NCBI GenBank assembly: GCA_030537465.1
Contig: JAUNMP010000018.1
Location: 1 to 39,419, forward strand
Reading direction: 5' to 3'
Origin: a bacterium
GTDB lineage: Bacteria; Verrucomicrobiota; Kiritimatiellia; RFP12; UBA1067
DNA: 39,419 nucleotides
Below are positions 7,782 through 16,078 of the stretch, piece by piece. The first letter of the stretch is position 1, and each line of letters opens with the position of its first letter. The notes under the pieces were generated by a model. That model was not told the DNA's origin. It did not search any database and was given only the letters and a program-made list of their open reading frames with translations. The translations under genes and the position numbers were made by a program.

Positions 7782-9347
7782 ATGACCTGTCAGTTGAATT
7801 TTCTTGGTTTTGCCATGGGGCTCGCGTGTGTGGCCGTGGGTGGAGAGATCGACATTCCGGCGCTGCGCGCCCGTACGGATGCGCGGATCGCGTCGATTCG
7901 CGCAACGGCCAATCTCGAGATTCCGGCGGGGCGCGACGTCTACTATCTCGCGGCTGACGGCGATGACGCGAAGGACGGACGGACGCCGGCGACGGCGTGG
8001 CGCACGGTCGAGCATCTCAACCGCCAGAAGGGCATCCGCGCGGGTTCGTATGTACTCTTTCGCCGCGGCGATCTCTGGCGCGTGTCGCTCGATCTCCCGA
8101 ACCATCCGAAGGACCGTCCGTTCGTCGGGTACGCGGGCGGTCTCCAGGGACGTACGGGCGTGACCTACTCGACCTACGGTGAGGGGGCGAAGCCCGTGCT
8201 GACGACGTCGCCGTTCAACGGGGCGGACGCCGCACGCTGGCAGGCGACGGACGTGCCGGGCATCTGGGCGTGTCCGCTCGGCCGTACGGACGTCGGCAAC
8301 ATCGTCTTCGACGGCGGCGCGGCGCACGGCATCAAGATCCTGCCCGTCTACCACAAGGACGGCAAGACGACGGCGCAGTACACGGGGCATCCGTTCAAGA
8401 ACTTCCGCGATTTGGACGGCGATCTCCATTTCTACCACGACTATTCGACCAATGGCATCGGCCGCGGCACGGGGATGCTCTACGTGCGCTCGAAGGAGAA
8501 TCCGGGGACGCGGTTCAAGTCGATTGAATTCGGCATCCGCCACAACATCATCACGGCGCACGGACGGCCGGACGTGACCATCGACAATCTGTGTCTGAAG
8601 TACTGTGGCGCGCATGCCATCCAGCAGGGCGGCTCGAAGCACCTGCGCGTGCAGAACTGCGAAATCGGCTGGATTGGCGGCGGCATCCAAGGCGAGAATC
8701 TGTTTGGACGCGCCTGGGGCGTGCGCTACGGAAATGGCGTGGAGGTGGGCGGCTGCGACGGCTACGTGGTGACAAACTGCTACTTCTACCAGATCTACGA
8801 CGCGGGCGTGACGCATCAGGCGGACGTCGTGTCGCGCTTCGACGGGAAGCAGCGCGAGATCTACCAGAAGGGCATACGCTACGTGGACAATGTGATCGAG
8901 ACGTGCAACTACTCGGTCGAGTACTTCCTGAGCCGGAGTCCGGCGGAGAATCCAAGCCGCATGGAGGACTTCGTGATCGCGGGCAATCTGATGTGGGACG
9001 CGGGGAAGGGCCTCTGCGAACAGCGCCCAGATCGCCGTCAGGACGCGCACATCAAGAGTTGGCCGTCGAGCAATCGCGCTCAGGGGTTCGTGATCCGCGA
9101 CAATGTCTTCGTGGGCGCTCATCGGCAGTTGCTCGAAGTCGTTTCCCGGCTTGTGAATGCCGAGGGCGGCAGTTCGATGCCGAAGTTGGAGAACAATGTC
9201 TTTGCAGCGCGCAAGGGTGTGCTGCTGGGTGTGGTGGAGCAGTTGCCGGATGATCAGGCTCGTCCGACCTACGTGCCGCTCGACGACAAGGCCGAAGTCT
9301 ACCTCAACCGCCTTGGCTCGGGAAATAAATTTTTCATACAGACCTAG
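7782..9347 (+). CDS. Secreted right-handed parallel beta-helix protein, putative polysaccharide lyase or hydrolase
   Basis: The start at 7782 is chosen because TGGAG (7769-7773) sits 8 bases upstream; the frame is open back to 7695 inside the previous gene. The 521-residue product begins with a hydrophobic leader (GFAMGLACVAVGG) of poor N-terminal charge, so the signal peptide call is moderate. Then comes DVYYLAADGDDAKDG, typical of the first strand of secreted pectate-lyase-fold proteins. Later coils carry recurring N-C-x-[FI] ladders (VQNCEIGWIGGGIQ, VTNCYFYQIYDAGV, IRDNVFVG). It is clearly paralogous to the protein at 24123: FRRGDLWR matches FRRGGLWR, and IGWIGGGIQ matches ISWIGGGLQ. Substrate and catalytic residues cannot be assigned. 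It probably acts on a complex glycan together with the hydrolase downstream. Confidence 0.8.
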   Translation: MTCQLNFLGFAMGLACVAVGGEIDIPALRARTDARIASIRATANLEIPAGRDVYYLAADGDDAKDGRTPATAWRTVEHLNRQKGIRAGSYVLFRRGDLWRVSLDLPNHPKDRPFVGYAGGLQGRTGVTYSTYGEGAKPVLTTSPFNGADAARWQATDVPGIWACPLGRTDVGNIVFDGGAAHGIKILPVYHKDGKTTAQYTGHPFKNFRDLDGDLHFYHDYSTNGIGRGTGMLYVRSKENPGTRFKSIEFGIRHNIITAHGRPDVTIDNLCLKYCGAHAIQQGGSKHLRVQNCEIGWIGGGIQGENLFGRAWGVRYGNGVEVGGCDGYVVTNCYFYQIYDAGVTHQADVVSRFDGKQREIYQKGIRYVDNVIETCNYSVEYFLSRSPAENPSRMEDFVIAGNLMWDAGKGLCEQRPDRRQDAHIKSWPSSNRAQGFVIRDNVFVGAHRQLLEVVSRLVNAEGGSSMPKLENNVFAARKGVLLGVVEQLPDDQARPTYVPLDDKAEVYLNRLGSGNKFFIQT

Positions 9348-9356
9348 CTTGAAAGT

Positions 9357-9398
9357 CTAGAACCCATATAGCCTCTAGAAGCCCTAGAACCTCTAGAA
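9357..9398. repeat. CTAGAA microrepeat in the gap before the glycoside hydrolase
   Basis: CTAGAA occurs at 9357, 9375, 9384 and 9393, so the last three copies are exactly 9 bases apart and the first is 18 away. A further CTAG lies at 9344. The array fills most of the 80-base gap and stops just before GATAAT (9404-9409) and the ribosome-binding site GGAGAAGG (9413-9420). Confidence 0.7.
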
Positions 9399-9427
9399 GA
9401 CCTGATAATATCGGAGAAGGACTTGAT

Positions 9428-11440
9428 ATGAAGAAGACAGTGCTTTCATGGGGCGCGATGTGCGCGCTCGCGACGATGGCGGCGGAACCGTTGTGCATCT
9501 GGCCGAATGGCGGGATGACGGTGGTGCCGGGCGACTGCGCGAAGGTGACGCAGGTTGGCGACGAGGTGCGGGTCGACGTGGGTGCCTGCAAGAAGACCGT
9601 GTGGCCGGCCGCCTACTTCAAGTTTGCCGCGACGACGAATCTCGCGGAGGTGGGGGCGGTGCGGGTGACGCTCACGAACCGTACGGACGCGGCGCTCAAC
9701 CTTCATGTGAAGATCAAGGCGACGACGGTGCAGGGGCGGGTGCCGGACTCTGGTACGACTCTGATGCCCTATGCTGCGAAGACGTTCCGACTGCCGCTCC
9801 ACCTCGAGCGCTGGGTGTTCGACGTCGATCCGAAGTTCAAAGGTCTGAAGCGCAATCCTGCCGTGGGTGGTGGTTCGTCGTATTCGCTCGAGAAGACGCA
9901 CGCGATTTCCGTCTACGCGCCGCAAGGGGCGTCGAACATTTCCTTCGGCATCCTCCGGATGGAGCTTGAGCCGAGCGAAGAGAAGGCGTCGTCGTATGGT
10001 GTCCTGAAGGCCGCCGAGTTCAATCCGTGGGTGGACGAGTTCGGTCAGGCGCGGTTCTGCGAGTGGCCGGAGAAAGTGCATTCAGCGGATGATCTGCGTC
10101 GGCGCGGGGCCGAGGAGGCGGCGGAGCTCGCGGCGCATCCGAACGGCATCCCCGAGGTCGACCGCTTTGGTGGCTGGGCGGCGGGACCGCAGCTGAAGGC
10201 GACGGGCTTCTTCCGTACGGAGAAGATCGACGGCAAGTGGTGGCTGGTCGATCCGGACGGGCATCTCTTCTTCTCGCACGGCGTCAACTGCGGTTGGGAA
10301 CTCGCGGCGACGGGCGTCTCCGGACGCGAGGAGTACTTTGAGAAGCTGCAGCCGAAGGAGGGGGCGACGAAGCAGTTCTGGACGCTCCACAAGAGGCCGA
10401 GTTTCCGCAACTTCTACAGCGACACGAATAACGTGCCGTACTGGACGTTCTCGTTCTGCGGCTACGACCTGTGGCTAAAGCATGGCAACAACTGGCGGAA
10501 GGCGAATGTCGAGAATTCGGCGCGCCGCATGCTCGCGTGGGGGCTCAACACGACGACGGGCACGCAGCTGGAGCTGCGGAAGATGCACAAGGTTCCGTAC
10601 GTGACCTCGATCGGACCGCGTTCGCGCGCGATCGAGGGGGCGAATGGCTATTGGGGCAAGCTGCTCGATCCGTTCGCGCCGGAATTCGAGGAGAGCTGCC
10701 GGCAGGTGGTGACGCGGGCGCAGGAGGCGGGGACGAACGAGTGGTGCCTCGGCTGGACGTCGAACAACGAGCTTTCCTGGGGCCGTGACGGAGCGTCGCT
10801 CGCGCGGGATGTGCTCTCCTCGCCGGACGACCAGCCGGCGAAGGTCGCGTTGCTGAAAATCCTGTCCGAGAAGGGGCTCACGCCCGAAACGGCGAAGGAG
10901 GAGGATTTCCGTCTGCTGGGCGAGGCGGTGGCCGAGAAGTACTACTCGACTGTCCGCGCGGCGATCAAGTCCGTGGCGCCGAACCACCTCTACATCGGCG
11001 ACCGGAACGACAAGAAGAATCCTGAGACGCTGCGCGTGGCGTCACGGTATCTGGACGTCGTGACGGTGAACACCTACGACTACCAGCCGACGGTGCAGCT
11101 GCCGAAGGGCTCGGAGGACAAGCCGATGCTGGTGACGGAGTTCCATTTCGGCTGCTACGACACGGGCTACTTCTACGCGTCGCTCATTCCTGTGAAGGAC
11201 CAGAAGACGCGGGCGCAGTGCTATCGCGACTATGTTTTTTCGGCCGTCGACAATCCCAACTATGTGGGTGTGCACTGGTTCTGCTGGCGGGACTGTCCGA
11301 TCACGGGCCAGCTCGGAGAGGGGGCGAATGCGCAGTGCGGACTCGTCTCGACGACGGATATACCGTACCAGGAGCTGGTCGGTGCGATCAAGGACGTGTC
11401 GGCGACGATGTACAGGCGTCGTGCGACGGGGACGAAGTGA
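9428..11440 (+). CDS. Secreted glycoside hydrolase of clan GH-A, GH50 agarase-like
   Basis: This is a 670-residue protein with a signal peptide (MKKTVLSWGAMCALATMAA). A beta-sandwich, carbohydrate-binding-like N-terminal region spans about 20-200. A TIM-barrel catalytic region begins with GFFRTEKIDGKWWLVDPDGH at about 258, a signature I associate with GH50-type beta-agarases and relatives. The likely acid/base is Glu448 in TSNNELSW, and the likely nucleophile is Glu571 in LVTEFHFG, the standard pair positions on strands 4 and 7 of this clan. GGAGAAGG lies 7 bases before the ATG. The gene sits between a beta-helix protein and a Gfo/Idh oxidoreductase, consistent with stepwise breakdown of a galactan-like or other polysaccharide. 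The exact family and substrate are uncertain; the clan assignment is firmer. Confidence 0.8.
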   Translation: MKKTVLSWGAMCALATMAAEPLCIWPNGGMTVVPGDCAKVTQVGDEVRVDVGACKKTVWPAAYFKFAATTNLAEVGAVRVTLTNRTDAALNLHVKIKATTVQGRVPDSGTTLMPYAAKTFRLPLHLERWVFDVDPKFKGLKRNPAVGGGSSYSLEKTHAISVYAPQGASNISFGILRMELEPSEEKASSYGVLKAAEFNPWVDEFGQARFCEWPEKVHSADDLRRRGAEEAAELAAHPNGIPEVDRFGGWAAGPQLKATGFFRTEKIDGKWWLVDPDGHLFFSHGVNCGWELAATGVSGREEYFEKLQPKEGATKQFWTLHKRPSFRNFYSDTNNVPYWTFSFCGYDLWLKHGNNWRKANVENSARRMLAWGLNTTTGTQLELRKMHKVPYVTSIGPRSRAIEGANGYWGKLLDPFAPEFEESCRQVVTRAQEAGTNEWCLGWTSNNELSWGRDGASLARDVLSSPDDQPAKVALLKILSEKGLTPETAKEEDFRLLGEAVAEKYYSTVRAAIKSVAPNHLYIGDRNDKKNPETLRVASRYLDVVTVNTYDYQPTVQLPKGSEDKPMLVTEFHFGCYDTGYFYASLIPVKDQKTRAQCYRDYVFSAVDNPNYVGVHWFCWRDCPITGQLGEGANAQCGLVSTTDIPYQELVGAIKDVSATMYRRRATGTK

Positions 11441-11471
11441 TCTAGACAAGACAATCGAAGGAATACTGGAT

Positions 11472-12815
11472 ATGAAGAGACGTGATTTCATCGGGACGGG
11501 AATTGGGGCTTTCGCGATTGCGGCGGCGGGACGGACCTGGGGGGCGGATGCGCCGTCGAATCGGGTGCGGTTGGCCATTGTCGGCTGCCGTGAGAAGGGA
11601 CGTGGCGCGGCCGTGGTGCAACGGGCGATGGAGGTGCCGGGCGTCGAGATCGCGTATGTGTGCGACGTGGATGCGCGGGCGATGGACTACGCGGCGGAGA
11701 TGATCGAGAAGAAGAGCGGGGTGCGTCCGAAGAAGGAGAAGGACCTGCGGAAGGTGCTGGAGGACAAGGAACTCGACGGCATCATCAGCGAGACGCCGGA
11801 CCACTTCCACGCCTGGAGCGCGGTGATGGCGATGCGTGCCGGGAAGAACGTCTACGTGGAGAAGCCGTGCGCGTTCTGTCCGAAGGAGGGCGAGGTGATC
11901 CTCGACACCTGGCGGAAGACGGGGATGGTGTTCCAGATGGGCAGCCAGCGACGCGCGGCGACCTCGTTCCGCGAGGCGGCGGCGGCGATTCGCGACGAGG
12001 GCGCGATCGGCGAGACGAAGTGGGGCAAGTGCTGGTACATGACGAAGCGCACGGGCATCGGCAACGGGAAGAAAGTCGCCGTGCCGGAGTGGCTGGACTG
12101 GGATCTCTGGCAGGGGCCGGCGCCGCGTGCCGCCTTCCAGGACAACGTCGTGCACTACAACTGGCACTGGTTCCGCACCTGGGGCACGGGCGAATGCGGC
12201 AACAACGCAGTCCACTTTGTCGATGTGGCGCGGTGGTGCCTGGGCGTGGAGTGGCCGGAGCGCGTGGTCTCGGGCGGCGGCAAGTTCTGGATTCCGGCGG
12301 ACGACGACTGGGCGTGGCCGGACTCGCAGAACGTGACCTGGACGTTCCCGAAGTCGAAGTTCATCACGTGGGAGGGGCTCTCCTGCACGAACATGAAGCC
12401 GTTCATGAACGTCTCCACGGGTGCGCTCGTCTACGGTACGAAGGGCAGCGCGTTCTTCTCGCCCGCGGGCGGGGTGGATTTCTTCGACCTGAAGGGCAAC
12501 CTCACGCGGCGCTGGGACTCGAGCGGGAAGGCCAAGCCGATCACGAATACGGACGACCGGTCCGGCGGCAGCTGGAACGACACGACGAAGGAGCATCTGG
12601 CGAATTTCGTGGAGTGCATTCGCGCGAAGACGCCGGAGAAGACGTTCTCGAACGCCGAGATCGGCGTGAAGTCGACATTCCTGGCGTTGTCGGCGAACGT
12701 TTCGCAGTTGGCGGGGCGTCCGATCGACGTCGACCCGCGGACGGGGCGCCTGCTCACGAAGGAAGGCGCCGAGTTCTGGTCCCGCGAGTACGAGAAGGGG
12801 TGGGAGCTGTGCTGA
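11472..12815 (+). CDS. Tat-exported Gfo/Idh/MocA-family oxidoreductase
   Basis: The frame is open from 11232, but the start at 11472 gives a proper twin-arginine signal (MKRRDFIGTGIGAFAIAAAG) with GAAGGA upstream at about 11457, so I take 11472 and 447 residues. A Rossmann fold follows (RLAIVGCREKGRG, then CDVDAR), then the family hallmark EKP in VYVEKPCAF at about residue 133. The C-terminal half contains GNNAVHFVDVARW and matches the bacterial-type C-terminal domain found in exported members. It should oxidise or reduce a sugar or sugar acid using a tightly bound NAD(P), as known for Tat-exported glucose-fructose oxidoreductase. It closes the secreted carbohydrate block. The only gap to the convergent acyltransferase gene is 27 bases. 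Confidence 0.9.
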   Translation: MKRRDFIGTGIGAFAIAAAGRTWGADAPSNRVRLAIVGCREKGRGAAVVQRAMEVPGVEIAYVCDVDARAMDYAAEMIEKKSGVRPKKEKDLRKVLEDKELDGIISETPDHFHAWSAVMAMRAGKNVYVEKPCAFCPKEGEVILDTWRKTGMVFQMGSQRRAATSFREAAAAIRDEGAIGETKWGKCWYMTKRTGIGNGKKVAVPEWLDWDLWQGPAPRAAFQDNVVHYNWHWFRTWGTGECGNNAVHFVDVARWCLGVEWPERVVSGGGKFWIPADDDWAWPDSQNVTWTFPKSKFITWEGLSCTNMKPFMNVSTGALVYGTKGSAFFSPAGGVDFFDLKGNLTRRWDSSGKAKPITNTDDRSGGSWNDTTKEHLANFVECIRAKTPEKTFSNAEIGVKSTFLALSANVSQLAGRPIDVDPRTGRLLTKEGAEFWSREYEKGWELC

Positions 12816-12817
12816 TC

Positions 12818-12834
12818 TTCCCCCGCGAGGGGAA
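12818..12834. terminator. Candidate hairpin between convergent genes
   Basis: TTCCCC (12818-12823) pairs with GGGGAA (12829-12834) across a 5-base loop, in the 27-base gap between two convergent stop codons. No T-run follows on the plus strand, so termination activity is only suggested by position. Confidence 0.35.
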
Positions 12835-12842
12835 CTTCGGCG

Positions 12843-14285
12843 TTAGTGGAGCTTGAGGTTGGTCTTCGTCGAACGCGTAGGACCGACCGAAGGCTCCGCA
12901 GGCTTCAACTGGATGGGGGCCTGCACGCCGTCCTCCGGATTCTCGGGGGGGGGCGGAGGGACGGGGTTCTTGAGGGCCACGGGCTTCTTGAGGGAGATGG
13001 GTTTCGTGGCGACATCGAGGGACGACGACTGCGGTTCTGGGGCGGGGCGCTGCTGAACGGGGGCCGTGGGCAGGCGGAAGCGCTCCGCGACGGCACCGTT
13101 GTCGTGAGCAGGAGCGGGAGGTGGCGTGGAGTTGTCCGCATCGTCGTCCTTCACCGGTTCGGGCATCTTCGCGAAGCGCATGCGGCGACGCGCCCAGCAG
13201 GCGAGGGTGAGGAGCGTGGCGGAGACGAGCGCCGTGATGAGCGGCATGTAGGTGTCGCCAATGAGGTGGGGGAGCCCCTGGACGACGGCCTTGGCGGCCG
13301 CGCCGAGCGCGGCGTGGAAGAAGTGGCTGACCATGTAGGCGGTGAGGGCGCACTGTCCGAAGAGCGTGATGATCCACCAGCCACGGCGAACCTTGCAGAT
13401 GTCGGTGACGACGTAGAGGATTGCGAGCGCGAGGACGCTCCAGCCCATGGCCTGGAGCGTGAAGCTCACGGTGAAGATGTGCTTGATCATGGGGATGCCG
13501 ACGAAGACGAGTCCCCAACCGGCGGCGAGGAGTCCAGCCGCGAGGCCGAAGAGCGAGAGGGCCTTGTTCTTCTGGGAAAGCTTGCTGCGCAGAATTTCCG
13601 CGCACTGGGCGCCGCAGAGCGTCATGAAGCCGAACATGGTGGTGGTGAGGAACCAGGTGTAGCCGTGGTAGGGGACGCCGGACTCGGGATTGGCGATGCT
13701 CTTCATGAAGGTGTTGTCGGCGGGGAGGATCCACGAGAGGACCTTTGCCTCGCAGACGGCGGCGAAGTTGCCGGTCTGCGAGTAGTCGCCGAGGAAATGG
13801 AGGAGGGCGCCGTAGACGACGACCAGCAAGACGGGGATGGCGATGCGGAGCGCGCGCACGGGAACGAGCATGACGAGGGCGGCGATGAGGTAGCCGGCGG
13901 CGATGGTCTCGAGCGTGTTGTTGTAGGGGCTGATTCTCTGGATGTCGAGCGTGGCGAGGTTGCCCTGCACGAGCATGCCGCAGAACCAGAGGAGAATGAC
14001 GCGGCTGAAGACGTGTCCCCAGAATCCGGCGGTGGGCTTTCCGTCCTCGCCCAGTCGCTTCGAGAGGGCATAGGGGATGGCGGCGCCGCACATGAAGATG
14101 AAGAGGGGCATGATGATGTCCCAGAGGGTGAAGCCGCCCCAGAAGTGCTTGAACTGGTTCTGGACCAAGTCGGGCATGGGCCAGATCTTGTTCGCGGCCC
14201 AGAAGACGGGGCCGATCACGGTGAGCAGGAACATGTCCAGTCCGCGGAGGATGTCGAGGGAGAAGAGTCGTCTGTCGTTTTTCAT
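12843..14285 (-). CDS. Integral membrane acyltransferase, HGSNAT/DUF5009 type
   Basis: The 480-residue product opens with RRLFSLDILRGLDMFLL, the N-terminal signature of the heparan-alpha-glucosaminide N-acetyltransferase (HGSNAT/NagX/YeiB-like) membrane family. It continues with about ten hydrophobic segments up to residue 370. Family members move acetyl groups from cytoplasmic acetyl-CoA to amino sugars across the membrane; the acceptor here is unknown. After the last membrane helix (ending ARRRMRF) comes an unusual tail of about 110 residues rich in Pro, Lys and Ala (PPPPPENPEDG, KPVALKNPVP), probably cytoplasmic and unstructured. The gene is transcribed divergently from accD from its own promoter, whose -10 box lies six bases before the ATG. 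Being next to the acetyl-CoA carboxylase genes may be coincidence. Confidence 0.85.
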   Translation of the reverse strand: MKNDRRLFSLDILRGLDMFLLTVIGPVFWAANKIWPMPDLVQNQFKHFWGGFTLWDIIMPLFIFMCGAAIPYALSKRLGEDGKPTAGFWGHVFSRVILLWFCGMLVQGNLATLDIQRISPYNNTLETIAAGYLIAALVMLVPVRALRIAIPVLLVVVYGALLHFLGDYSQTGNFAAVCEAKVLSWILPADNTFMKSIANPESGVPYHGYTWFLTTTMFGFMTLCGAQCAEILRSKLSQKNKALSLFGLAAGLLAAGWGLVFVGIPMIKHIFTVSFTLQAMGWSVLALAILYVVTDICKVRRGWWIITLFGQCALTAYMVSHFFHAALGAAAKAVVQGLPHLIGDTYMPLITALVSATLLTLACWARRRMRFAKMPEPVKDDDADNSTPPPAPAHDNGAVAERFRLPTAPVQQRPAPEPQSSSLDVATKPISLKKPVALKNPVPPPPPENPEDGVQAPIQLKPAEPSVGPTRSTKTNLKLH

Positions 14286-14291
14286 GGCGTT

Positions 14292-14320
14292 ATTCTATCA
14301 TACGAACTTTGAACCTTCAA
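14292..14320 (-). promoter_or_regulatory. Promoter of the acyltransferase gene, predicted leaderless
   Basis: Read on the minus strand, TTGAAG (14320-14315) and TAGAAT (14297-14292) are 17 bases apart. The ATG starts after six more bases, so the transcript should begin at or next to the start codon. The -35 box lies across the junction of the 12-base direct repeat. Confidence 0.65.
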
Positions 14321-14330
14321 CTTTGAACCT
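14305..14330. repeat. Perfect 12-base direct repeat between divergent promoters
   Basis: AACTTTGAACCT occurs at 14305-14316 and again at 14319-14330, with two bases between. The copies cover the -35 boxes of both divergent promoters, which makes them a candidate operator controlling accD and the acyltransferase together. The spacing of 14 bases is not a whole helical turn, so a simple low-complexity repeat is an alternative. Confidence 0.6.
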
Positions 14331-14351
14331 GGAGCCATTTTTTGGTACACT
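14323..14351 (+). promoter_or_regulatory. Promoter of accD
   Basis: TTGAAC (14323-14328), a 17-base spacer and TACACT (14346-14351) form a good sigma-70-type promoter. The start point expected near 14358 leaves a leader of about 28 bases containing AAGGGA before the accD ATG at 14386. Confidence 0.65.
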
Positions 14352-14385
14352 ATCTAGGATTTTTCAAACCGAAGGGACAAGAAAA

Positions 14386-15222
14386 ATGGGCTGGTTCGAG
14401 AAAAAGACCGAGAAGGCGAAGATTCCGCCGACGAAGGCGCTGTGGCAGGTCTGCCCGCGCTGCAAGAGCTACATCACCAAGGAAGCCTGGAAGGCGAACA
14501 ACGCCATCTGCCCCGAGTGCAACTACCACGGGCGGCTGGGCGCGCGCCAGCGCATCGCGCAGCTGGCGGACGAGGGTTCGTTCGTCGAGGTGTTCCGCGA
14601 GGTGAGCTACTCCGACCATCTGAATTTCCATGACGCCACGGGCGCCTACAAGGAGAAGATCGACGCGGTGATCGCCAAGAGCGGCGAGACCGAGTCGATC
14701 GTGATGGGCGCGGCGACGATGGGCAAGGTGCCGGTGATGATCGGCGTGATGGACTTCGCGTTCATGGGTGGCTCCCTGGGCACGGGCACGGGCGAGCGCA
14801 TCACCCGCGCCTGCGAGCAGGCGATCGCCGAGCGGCGTCCGCTCATCATCTGCTCCGCCTCGGGCGGCGCCCGCATGCACGAGGGCATCCTCTCGCTCAT
14901 GCAGATGGCGAAGACCTCCGCGGCCATTGCCCGCGTGAAGGAGGCGGGTCTGCCGTTCATCAGCGTGCTCACCGACCCGACCACGGGCGGCGTCTCGGCG
15001 TCCTTCGCGATGCTGGGCGACCTGAACATCACCGAGCCCAAGGCGCTGATCGGCTTCGCGGGGCGCCGCGTGATCGAGAACACGATCCACCAGAAGCTCC
15101 CGGCGGACTTCCAGAGCGCCGAGTACCTGAAGGCGCACGGGTTCATCGACAAGATCGTCGAGCGCAAGGAGCTCAAGGGCTTCATCGTCAAGATGCTGAA
15201 CTACTTCGGCTTCGCCGGTTGA
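14386..15222 (+). CDS. accD: Acetyl-CoA carboxylase, carboxyltransferase beta subunit
   Basis: This subunit makes malonyl-CoA with AccA by moving the carboxyl group from biotin on AccB to acetyl-CoA, the first step of fatty acid synthesis. The start at 14386 (MGWFEKKTEKAKIPP) gives the usual 278-residue length; the frame is open upstream to 14077, but that stretch crosses the promoter. A four-cysteine zinc ribbon is visible near residues 23-45 (CPRC...CPEC). The crotonase-fold core follows with MGGSLGTGTGERI and CSASGGARMHEGI. A 19-base gap separates it from accA, so the two are co-transcribed. No accB or accC is present in this window. Confidence 0.96.
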   Translation: MGWFEKKTEKAKIPPTKALWQVCPRCKSYITKEAWKANNAICPECNYHGRLGARQRIAQLADEGSFVEVFREVSYSDHLNFHDATGAYKEKIDAVIAKSGETESIVMGAATMGKVPVMIGVMDFAFMGGSLGTGTGERITRACEQAIAERRPLIICSASGGARMHEGILSLMQMAKTSAAIARVKEAGLPFISVLTDPTTGGVSASFAMLGDLNITEPKALIGFAGRRVIENTIHQKLPADFQSAEYLKAHGFIDKIVERKELKGFIVKMLNYFGFAG

Positions 15223-15241
15223 GAGAGAGGTTGGTAATATC

Positions 15242-16078
15242 ATGGCTACCGCAAAGGCTAAGAAGGCTACGGCCAAGGCAACGACGATGACGGCGATGGA
15301 CCACGTGAAGCTGGCCCGCGACCCGAAGCGTCCGCACATCTTCGACTTCATCTCGACCGTCTGCAGCGACTTCGAGGAACTCCACGGCGACCGTCTCGTG
15401 AACGATGACCGCGGCCTCGTCTGTGGCTTCGGTGCGATCGACGACTACAAGTGCCTGATCATGGGCCACCACAAGGGCGCCACGATCGAGGAGAACATGG
15501 AGGCGAACTTCGGCATGGCGAATCCGGACGGCTACCGCAAGGCGATGCGTCTCGCGAAGCTGGCGGAGCGCTTCCACATGCCGATCGTCTCGTTCGTCGA
15601 CACGCCCGGCGCGTATCCCGGCAAGGAGGCCGAGGAGCGCGGGCAGGCCGAGGCGATCGCGAAGTCCCTCGAGTTCTTCGCCCGGTTGAAGACGCCCGTC
15701 GTGGTCGTCGTCACGGGCGAGGGCGGTTCGGGCGGCGCGCTTGCGATCGCCGTGGGCGACCGCATCCTCATGCTCGAGAACGCGATCTACTCCGTGATTT
15801 CCCCCGAGGGCTGCGCGGGCATCCTCTGGCGTGACGGCACGAAGGCCCCCGAGGCCGCCGAGGCGCTCAAGATCACGGCCCCCGACCTGCTGAAGCTTGG
15901 CGCGATCGACGAGATCGTGAAGGAGCCGGCGGGTGGCGCGCAGAAGAACCACAAGGCGACGGGCGCCGCGGTGAAGAAGGCCGTGGTCGCCGCGCTGAAT
16001 GAGCTCATGAAGCTTCCCGTGGACGAACTGATCGCCAAGCGCTACGACAAGCTCTGCGCGATGGGGCGCTTCAGCTGA
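15242..16078 (+). CDS. accA: Acetyl-CoA carboxylase, carboxyltransferase alpha subunit
   Basis: This is the partner of AccD in the carboxyltransferase tetramer. The 278-residue chain has a Lys/Ala-rich start (MATAKAKKATAKAT) and then the conserved core: DFEELHGDR, DTPGAYPGKEAEERGQAE, and the oxyanion-loop region GEGGSGGALAIAVGDRI with ISPEGCAGILW. It is about 40 residues shorter than the E. coli protein (319) because most of the N-terminal coiled-coil segment is missing. GAGAGAGG precedes the ATG. The TGA overlaps the ATG of the next gene by one base, which suggests translational coupling to an enzyme with no obvious role in fatty acid synthesis. Confidence 0.96.
   Translation: MATAKAKKATAKATTMTAMDHVKLARDPKRPHIFDFISTVCSDFEELHGDRLVNDDRGLVCGFGAIDDYKCLIMGHHKGATIEENMEANFGMANPDGYRKAMRLAKLAERFHMPIVSFVDTPGAYPGKEAEERGQAEAIAKSLEFFARLKTPVVVVVTGEGGSGGALAIAVGDRILMLENAIYSVISPEGCAGILWRDGTKAPEAAEALKITAPDLLKLGAIDEIVKEPAGGAQKNHKATGAAVKKAVVAALNELMKLPVDELIAKRYDKLCAMGRFS

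Noticed and set aside
11232..11471. N-terminal extension of the Gfo/Idh gene
   Set aside because: It lies inside the glycoside hydrolase gene in another frame; the ATG at 11472 starts directly with a twin-arginine signal.
12846..14312. Plus-strand open frame of 488 codons opposite the acyltransferase
   Set aside because: It is mostly Glu/Gly/Val-rich shadow translation; the minus-strand protein has membrane helices, a family signature and its own promoter.
14077..14385. N-terminal extension of accD
   Set aside because: It would run through the acyltransferase gene and the accD promoter; the ATG at 14386 gives the usual length and N-terminus.
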